Assembly (NCBI GenBank): GCA_015178975.1
Contig: WHVD01000107.1
Coordinates: 62,001-126,000 of the forward strand
Direction: 5' to 3'
Length of the DNA: 64,000 nucleotides
Origin: Hysterangium stoloniferum
Lineage: Eukaryota; Basidiomycota; Agaricomycetes; Hysterangiales; Hysterangiaceae
Shown: positions 57,317 through 64,000 of the stretch, piece by piece
How the letters are laid out: every line of letters starts with the position of its first letter
How positions within the stretch are numbered: the first letter of the stretch is position 1
Program-made: the position numbers and the translations under genes
Notes under the pieces: generated by a model
Database searches by the model: none
Told to the model about the DNA's origin: nothing
The model's input: only the letters and a program-made list of their open reading frames with translations

Positions 57317-59416
57317 CCAATGGTGATCAACTGCCTGGTATATGAGTTCAAGAGAAGTATCCAACCAACAGGAGTTTTCCTTCCATTGGTATCCTGGAAT
57401 CAAAACAGATTTCTTTTTCTTGCTTTTAGTACCAAGAATAAGTGCCTTAGCAGTATCTGGTGGACAACCATCATTTTGAAATCTTTTAGAAGTTGGATTT
57501 CGGTGGACTTTAGTTCGTCCTAACCGATGAACATTCTTAGTCCAAGGTTTCATAGTCCCATATGCCACTGGTATTCCTGATTGTTTGGCAATGCCCTGCA
57601 TCTCTAGAAGATTCACAAATGAAAATAATCCCTCTAGACCTTCCATAAGTCCTAAATTACGACCAAGCCCACTGTAAAGTCTAAAATGCATGGCTTCCTC
57701 AGCATTTGTAGTATCTGGTAGTCGCTCCCAGAGATCTTCTTTCATGGTTCTAAATGGCTTAAAAAGCATTCAGGAAGGTCTGTCCTGCTGCCACCAATCC
57801 ATCCAGTTTTTAACACCTGGAAAGTCATGTATAAGTGCTGCAGCATGTGCTTTAAAGGCCTCTGCATTGATAGTCTCTAACAAACCTAGAGCATGTGATT
57901 CAAAAGTGTCCTGTAGCTGGGGTTGTACCACACCACTAATCCTTTTGAGACAGGTGATACCAGTATGAAAATGCTGATAGCATCCTTTCAAAAGTGAGTT
58001 TGCTGCCTTAGTTAATTCCTCATTATTTCGTATATTGCCTTCCATACTTGACCAAAACTGAATAAAAGCCTCCACAAAGCCATTTGCCTGAGCTTGACTG
58101 AAATCAACAACACATGCAAACATTTCATCAGTTAATTGGTGTCCCTGCTTCTGACATTGAGAGGCAATACTTTGAAACAGCATTAGAAAGTGTATTTGAT
58201 AATGATTGGAAGTGGTGCCATTAGCTGCTGAGAAGAGAACTGGAACCCAACAATAAAGATGTCGAGAATATACAGATGATACTATAAGCACCCAATCACT
58301 CATTCTCCAATAGCCATGTGCAGCATCAGAGACAAATCCATGGACAGCATCATACTGAACAACATCTAGCATTATTTGTAGCTCCATCCAAGAAGTTTGA
58401 AGTACAAGGATTGTAGTTGGTCCAACCTCACTATAATGTAAGAAATCAGGGTGATGAGATCCAAACTCAGCCAACTGTTCCAATCCTGATTCTGCAGTCC
58501 CTCCAATAATCTTATTTCTCTTGTGAACAATTTTCTTCTCATACCGAATACGATCAACATTTAATAGAACTGGGGATATCTCTGTGACAGATGTACCTGG
58601 ACCAGAAAATCCAGGAATGCCAACAGCTAATTGTAGTGAGCCCATTTTGGATGTTCCTGAAATATTTTGTGGAGCTGAGATCGTTCATTGGGAAGAAGAT
58701 GGAGTTTATGAGTGGGTCATTGGTGAAGATGTGTCCCACCATTGTGATACATAATCCCATTTTTATAATGAATAAGTGTGGACAGTACATTGCATGTCAC
58801 ATGATGTAAATTCCATCCACAGTCACAACTACGTGTTAATTGCTTTTGAATACCAGCATCTCTGGTCTGAGGCCGAATGACAATATCACAGTCAGGATTT
58901 TTGCAATGTATGATACCCAAACATTTACGCTTTGTATGCTTTCCACCATCTAAAGTTAAAGAATTTATATCATGGTGTTTATCCCCACCTAGCACTATGG
59001 TTGCCCAGTGAACAGATAAATAATTTGTTGAGAACTTCATATTCAGAATGTGTAAACTGATATGACCCTTCACCATTGGGCCATCCATCCCAGTCTTTAA
59101 TTTTTCTATTTTCCATTGGTCCAATAGATGATTGTAGATTCTTGAGATGGTTCCCAGCTATGAAGTTAGGAGATGGTGATAATTTCTCTAATTTTGGGAA
59201 AGGAGCTGAGAGAGCAGTAATGGTAATGTTGGGCTTTAGTGGTAATTTTGATAAAGGAATTGAGGGAGTAGTAATGGTAATGTTGGGCATTGGTGGCTTG
59301 GAAGCAATCTCATCAGGAACAGTGTGAGATTGGGCTTGGGAATTGAATATAGATGGGTTGATATAATTTGGATTTAAAAAATAACCAAAAGGATTTCCTG
59401 TCAATAATGAATTCAT

Positions 59417-60225
59417 TATTCTGTATTAAATAATTGAGTATAGCCTGTACATACCATCCAGGTCATAACCAGGTAACATCCTAGGTGGATAAGGTCCATG
59501 ATGGTACAGTCCAACAACTACATCCAGTATGTATATAATGTGTAAAATAAAGACATCACTAAGGGAAACTTGGCATACCTTTTCCAGGAATAGATATTTT
59601 TGGTTTATTGTCATTGGTATTGAAAATATCAGGCCTAGAATGAAACCAAATAGTTTGTGAAAATGATGGAACAGAAACTATATAAATAATACATGAGAAT
59701 CAGTTCAAAAAAAATGTTATGATGATATACCATTAGAGAAATATGTAAGGGGAATAACTGAATACTGTAAATTTCAGGAAGTCCAGTAAGCACTGTATTG
59801 TATATATATTTCCCTGACTGGTATAATATAATCTGTTGCTGTGGGAGTGACCAAAACAGATAAACACTAAACCTACACCTTAGAGTCTAGAGTGGAAGCC
59901 ACTCACACTGTATAAGTGAAAGAGGTAACTTCTCACTGTCTTAATCTATCAGCCAGGTACTCCTAACCTAATCAAAGAGCAAGCTATAAAAAATAAGAAA
60001 AAGAGACAACTATCTAAGAGGAAGGATAGTACCTTTCCAAAGTAAGAGATTCCCAAACTCTTACAGAAGTGTAGAATAACTGGAAAGAAACAATGCTCAA
60101 TAACAGTGGATAGTAGAAAAGCCGATCAGAGTGTCACCAAATGATATAGTGTGCTTTGGGTCAGGACTTGCAAATATTGACTCGAGGCTCGGAAGTTTTT
60201 CAAACTCCGACATTGAATCTCACTA
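59417..60225. other. 5' flank of the Mutator-like gene
   Basis: AT-rich, no gene. It is expected to contain the element's promoter and subterminal region. Confidence 0.4.
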
Positions 60226-60567
60226 TGTAGGTGCCGCGCACTGCTGTGGGTGCCGCGAAAAGTGGACAATTGCCCCGAATATACATTTTGGCTTCAAACT
60301 AAAACATAGCTATATTTTGAATGTTAATACTCAAAATACCATTTTAAATGATATATACTCTTAAAAAAGTGGCTAGTTCACAATTTTAAACATTAAAACC
60401 CAGTCTAAAGTAAATTAGCAGAGCCCCAGTAGACATATGATATATTAGGAAGAATATATACAAAACTATATTTATTTTATGCTAGTTAAATGCGTATTTG
60501 AGGTCATTTTGAGGTGTCGCGGCACTTGCGCGGCAGCGCGAAACCCTGCGCGGCACTTTCCCATGGG
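60226..60567 (-). mobile_element. Mutator-like terminal element or MITE next to the kinase gene
   Basis: The left end has GTAGGTGCCGCGCACTGC and GTGCCGCG again. The right end, in reverse, is GGGAAAGTGCCGCGCAGGG followed by repeated GCCGCGC/GTGCCGCGACACC. The AT-rich interior has no gene. The right end matches 62526. It is either the right terminus of the large element or a separate MITE. Confidence 0.6.
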
Positions 60568-60645
60568 CCCTTTTATTGTTCAGAGCGTGGGAATATTACG
60601 TTACCTGTCACGCTGGCTCTTCGTACTTGCACTCTATCTCTCAGC

Positions 60646-61628
60646 ATGATGAATGATGATAGCAGCGAGGAGGAACACGAGGAGTTTTTCCGTTCTGATC
60701 CTTGGAAATGGAGGCATCTACAAATTATTGAGCCCAGGTGGATCACATGGGTATTAACGAGTCCGTCTTTCTCCTGCATTCCACAATTGGATTTCTTGGA
60801 GTATAGTGTTGTTGAGAAGTATGAAACGAAGGAAACCACACAAGTAATGAAAGTACATACGAAAGTTAACGGCATCGAGAAACTGGCCATTTTGAAACTG
60901 GTAAGTTCAAGTGGAAAGTTCGTGGAATTTAGATGAAAATTTTCTGGATTCATAGTATCAGGTTCGAGCCAGATACAGGGATACCAGGCTTGATGGGTTC
61001 GCTCTCGAGCTTGTGGCATATTCGAATCTCACTCATCATGGCTTCTGCGATGAGGGACTGGTGCCTCATTGTTATGGCTGGTACGATTTCGCTTCCGAGC
61101 TACAGGATGGTGCTGCGGTTCAGGTGAGACGCCACCCGAGTATGTGGGAAGATGAGCTGCCGCCTCGAGCCCTACTTTTGGAGTATATTGAAGATGCTGT
61201 GCCCATTTCTGCGGAGAATTATACCCCTCAGATGGCTCCCGCTGTGATTGAGGCTCTAGATCGAATCCATTCCATTGGAATAATTCATAAGGACATCCGG
61301 ACGCTAAACATACTCGTTCGTCCTGATGGCAAAACGATCTGGGTAAAATCATATTACTCACGCACATTCGACGAGTCTAACGAGGTTTCAGATTGACTTC
61401 GAAAGTGCTCATACTTTCCCCCCTGAAGTGATGGACGCCCAATGGATCATATTTCGCTCTACCCTCGAGATGTCACATATTTGGTCGATCATGAATTATA
61501 AATTGGTCAGTGTTTACTTTCCATTTGGATCTGGTACTTCTTCTGATAGTATAACGGTGTTAAAACAGCCACGCGAACAGCGACGGTTGCTGCGACATCA
61601 TAAATACCAATCAGACCATGACATTTGA
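60646..61628 (+). CDS. Fungal protein-kinase-like gene with HKD catalytic motif
   Basis: Exons 60646-60900, 60962-61342, 61392-61505 and 61569-61628 join in phase to about 269 residues (the last intron, 63 nt, is in frame and may be retained). The N-terminus is acidic (NDDSSEEEHEEFF). Then come a small N-lobe with IEKLAILKL, RYRDTRLDGFALELVAY, and a proline-rich insert PPRALLLEYIE. The catalytic loop IHKDIRTLNILV has HKD replacing HRD, and the metal-binding IDFESA is completed only after the splice at 61392. The protein lacks most of a normal C-lobe, so it resembles the short kinase-like (phosphotransferase-fold) families expanded in basidiomycetes. Whether it phosphorylates protein is unclear. 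An MITE-like end lies 80 bp upstream. A decayed duplicate follows downstream. Confidence 0.82.
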
Positions 61629-62256
61629 GCATTAGGCTATCAATTTAACGTCATCTCCAGCTGCTCCCCGTTGAGGACATTCTATGATACACCTTTTCTG
61701 CTTTGTTTTCTCACTATTTTCTTCCCATTATACGATGTCGATACATGTTCAGTCTAGTACGCAGTGTTCCTAACGCCAATTGTCTTAATACTATTATCAT
61801 ATCCACAAATAACTTCAATTTAATCCTTGTGTAACTTGACAAATACACTTTGAAGCTCTTTCGGCTGTTTCTCAACTCAAATTCTATAGTATCTGATCAG
61901 AAGTGAATGGTAGGAAGCGGAGCTTACAGATTTGGATAACTGGCTCGCAGGTAAGTAATTTGTGAATGCCTTCCATCTAACACACGAGAGGGTGTTCAGA
62001 TACATGCCATGGTTCGTTGAAGAGAATGTCGTCTCGTGTCACTATGTGGCGAAAGTGGTTTCATAGCGAGTTTCGGCATGCGGGTGTGCGGTTGTAGCGA
62101 AGAGGCTTGAAATCCCCAAGCCGATACCGTGTAGCTATACAAATAGACAGATCAGTTTATAACGGGTCCATGCATGAACGCGTTTTCTAAAAGATACAGC
62201 ATTCCTAGTATCACCGGACATCACAGCGACCGTTGCATTCCTAGTACCAAGATCTT
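61629..62256. other. Interval between kinase gene and its relic
   Basis: No open gene. AT-rich 3' flank at first, then unassigned sequence that may include other decayed parts of the duplicate. Confidence 0.4.
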
Positions 62257-62345
62257 ACAGGTGGCATGGAGAGAGATGCCATGGCTGATTAATTCATTCT
62301 CGAATTTGCAGCATATTTAAATCTTGCTCACTTTAGCCTCTTATC
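62257..62345 (+). pseudogene. Fragment of a duplicated kinase-like gene (exon 2 start)
   Basis: After a TTACAG acceptor the sequence translates as MERDAMAD-stop-FILEFAAYLNLAHFSL. It aligns with YRDTRLDGFALELVAYSNLTHHGF of the intact gene (exon 2), including the position of the splice acceptor. A TAA replaces a GGG codon. The match stops at about 62345, where a short repeated segment begins. Confidence 0.65.
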
Positions 62346-62525
62346 AAAAACTAGCTCAGTCGCATGAAGGGTGTAAACGACCAATGTCTATTATGTACCT
62401 ATCAAAAACTAGCTGATACAATATGAGTAACAGATATGGGACAATAAGTTGATTAACATACCTCAGTCGCACAAAGGGTGTAAATGACTGAGGGAAAAGA
62501 AAAGAAAGAGGCACAGAACCAAACA

Positions 62526-62665
62526 GGGCCATGGGAAAGTGCCAAGCAGGGTGTCGCGACTGCCATGAACACCTCAAAATGCCCTCAAATACGCATTTAA
62601 CTAGCATAAAATAAAATAGATATATATTCTTCATAATATATCAGTCTGTCTACTGGGGCTCTATA
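62526..62665 (+). mobile_element. Truncated copy of the Mutator-like right terminus
   Basis: GGGAAAGTGCCAAGCAGGGTGTCG, followed by ACCTCAAAATGCCCTCAAATACGCATTTAACTAGC, matches the reverse of 60420-60567. It breaks off before the other end. Confidence 0.7.
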
Positions 62666-62771
62666 AAGCCGCTTTGACCAGTATCTTCGTAACTGTGGAG
62701 AGAAACATGTGTAGGCGCTTTTTATATGTATTGCCACCGCCTCATCACAATTGTATTCTTAACAGCCTTTT

Positions 62772-62959
62772 CTGTCACAAATCAATTATTCTTCAATAAA
62801 GTCGAATAATATTCTACTGATCGAACTCGAAAGCCTTGTTCGACGAAGTATATATTCGCCCTGTTGATGAAGTAAGAGGCTATTACCAGTCACAAGTACT
62901 CATGGAAGTATTTGTTAAAGAAGTTTCGACAAGTTAGATTACTAGTATTACTAATATAC
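62772..62959 (+). repeat. Dispersed repeat, copy 2 (pairs with 17288-17481)
   Basis: About 190 bp similar to copy 1, cut at 62960 by the LTR. Confidence 0.7.
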
Positions 62960-63777
62960 TGTTAGGATACACACACAGGGCGGGTTTCCGGAGAAACCCG
63001 CGGGATATCCAGTAGGACTTGGCTTCAGCTTATAGGCTGCACCCTCGCTAGATCGTGTTGTCCAATTTCAAACGGACGGACGGGAATCCCGGGGAGTCTG
63101 GGCGGGGTTCGTGATTCGTAGGTCGTAGGTCGTAGGTCGTGAGTCGTGAGTCGAGATAGTCGAGAGAGATAGATGCGCCGGAGCCCGCGGGCTCCGACTA
63201 GTGCGAGCGGTCTGATAAGAGTAGAGTTTTAGGGCGGAAAATATATTAGATTACTGGGGGGAATCTAAGCTAATTTTCTGACTGGATTGTATGTACAACA
63301 TCTGCCAGTTTATATAGACCGTGGCATGCATGACATACCGAATCCAGTAATAATGAGACGAAATGAGCAAAACATAAAACAGGAATAATAAACACCAAGT
63401 TTGGTGTTAGGAATGGGATGGAACGGAGCGGAGTCTGAATCGTGACAAAGCATAACCCATAACGGGAAACAGAGCGGGAGCGGAGTCCTAAATTGTGACA
63501 GGTCATTTGACTAAAACGGGAACGGGGCTCGATTAGAGTGGTGACAGGTTTCTAAGCGGGGTCCAGTGACTGATGTGTGGGATGAAGATGGACATAGACA
63601 GAGATGGAGTCCGGGGGAAGTCCAGTGACTGATATGTATCGTAATGAGGTCGAACGTAACAAGTCTTGTCGTACGGAGTCCGGGTGGAAAATCCTATAAA
63701 CAGACAATTGGTGCTTGTAGCGTGTGGAGGTGTACGGGTTAGTGCCCGGAGTCCAGTGGGATTGTCTGGTCGTAACA
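62960..63777 (-). mobile_element. LTR of a gypsy element that continues beyond the window
   Basis: 818 bp from TGTTAGGATACACAC to GGTCGTAACA. Adjacent on the right, in reverse, is AAAGGGAGGGTAC, a polypurine tract touching the TG of the minus-strand LTR. So this is the 3' LTR of a minus-strand element whose body lies to the right. The family matches 17738-18356 and 18914-19642. Confidence 0.75.
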
Positions 63778-64000
63778 GTACCCTCCCTTTAGGCCGAAGT
63801 CCCAAAGAGGCTCTAGGCCTAGATAAGGTTCTTGTCGGCTATGTGCCTGTGTCAAAAGTCATGTCGGTTACACATATGTGTCAAAGAGTCATGTGATCTG
63901 GAAGGTAAGGTTCAAATGTGGTGAGCCTATATATAAATTTGAAAAAAATAGAAATTTCTTCTTCTTTATTACCCCCATCTTCAAAAAAATGGGACCAAAA
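63778..64000 (-). mobile_element. 3'-proximal internal part of the same element (partial)
   Basis: It contains the polypurine tract at 63778-63790 and then non-coding sequence with an A-rich run to the window end. No Pol motif is reached. Confidence 0.5.

Larger units (their letters stand above)
53235..59416 (-). pseudogene. Giant Mutator-like transposase gene: GCM-like zinc domain, DDE core, USP-like peptidase, PHD finger
   Basis: Minus-strand order: a Ser/Pro-rich N-terminus, then a zinc domain like the WRKY-GCM1 class (DWDGWPNGEGSYQF, later CKNPDC, CDCGWNLHHVTC). After a 65-nt intron (58675-58739) comes a transposase core with VSDAAHGYW, VVDFSQAQANGF and GCYQHFHTG (57772-58674). A USP/C19-like peptidase follows: cysteine box NSCWLDTS (about 57360) and histidine box HFTSRF...AIYEHDG (about 56040-56090). 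Next is a PHD finger (CRCG...CDECHNWSHIAC...FICDECD, 54355-54535). The C-terminal region (53235-54150) has W-rich VKWWRHNHYHN and two more introns. Breaks: frameshifts near 58984, 54395 and 53645; stops at 57770 (TGA) and 55028 (TAA); and two solo LTRs inside the peptidase part. Removing each LTR with one duplicate restores the frame. The gene is inactive here. Confidence 0.75.

Noticed and set aside
63988..64000. ATGGGACCAAAA at the window end, similar to the Gag start of the complete gypsy
   Set aside because: The adjacent LTR and polypurine tract show that the element here is on the minus strand with its 3' end next to the LTR, so a plus-strand Gag start is not expected. Only four codons are available.

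Overview
The window looks like a repeat-rich, gene-poor stretch of a filamentous basidiomycete genome (probably Agaricomycetes). The evidence is short 50-70 nt GT-AG introns in otherwise compact genes, a TFIIH subunit split into four tiny exons, a fungal 14-TM DHA2-type MFS transporter, a Kre9/Knh1-type secreted protein, a fungal kinase-like gene, and a mixture of chromovirus-type Ty3/gypsy elements, Helitrons, Tc1 elements and a large Mutator-like element. No database search was possible, so the taxonomy is inferred.

Layout. 1-4.6 kb has no recognisable gene, only two diverged copies of a dispersed repeat. 4.65-8.1 kb holds two clear genes in convergent orientation: an MFS transporter (+) and TFB5 (-). 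8.85-10.5 kb is a five-unit tandem repeat of about 335 bp with conserved hairpins, followed by gene relics and low complexity to 12.6 kb. A small secreted Kre9-like gene lies at 15.6-16.15 kb, LTR pieces at 17.7-19.6 kb, and a type-I membrane protein gene (-) at 21.1-22.35 kb. A tRNA-like sequence lies at 23.2 kb, and heat-shock-element-like pentamer runs at 24.4-24.6 kb.

25.5-33.05 kb is a nearly complete Ty3/gypsy chromovirus with 564-bp LTRs and an ATACC target duplication. It carries a candidate -1 frameshift site between Gag and Pol and an antisense Zn2Cys6 gene before the 3' LTR. It is followed by a Tc1 relic with a MITE and a solo LTR, then two 19-bp minisatellites. 36.75-43.54 kb is an almost intact Helitron. 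It abuts a second, non-autonomous Helitron (43.54-45.86 kb) that is filled with minisatellites, and more satellite follows to 48.2 kb. A second Tc1 relic with the same MITE lies at 48.4-49.9 kb. Solo LTRs and a partial Mutator-like end lead into a decayed giant Mutator-like gene (53.2-59.4 kb, -) that combines a GCM-like zinc domain, a transposase core, a USP-like peptidase and a PHD finger. The right edge has a kinase-like gene, its decayed duplicate, and an LTR whose element runs off the window.

Two themes link the region. Transposons are nested in datable order: LTR elements inserted into Tc1 and Mutator-like copies, and Helitrons inserted end to end. Decay is dominated by C-to-T changes at CpG: nearly all differences between the two gypsy LTRs, and most premature stops in gypsy and Helitron reading frames, fit CpG deamination.
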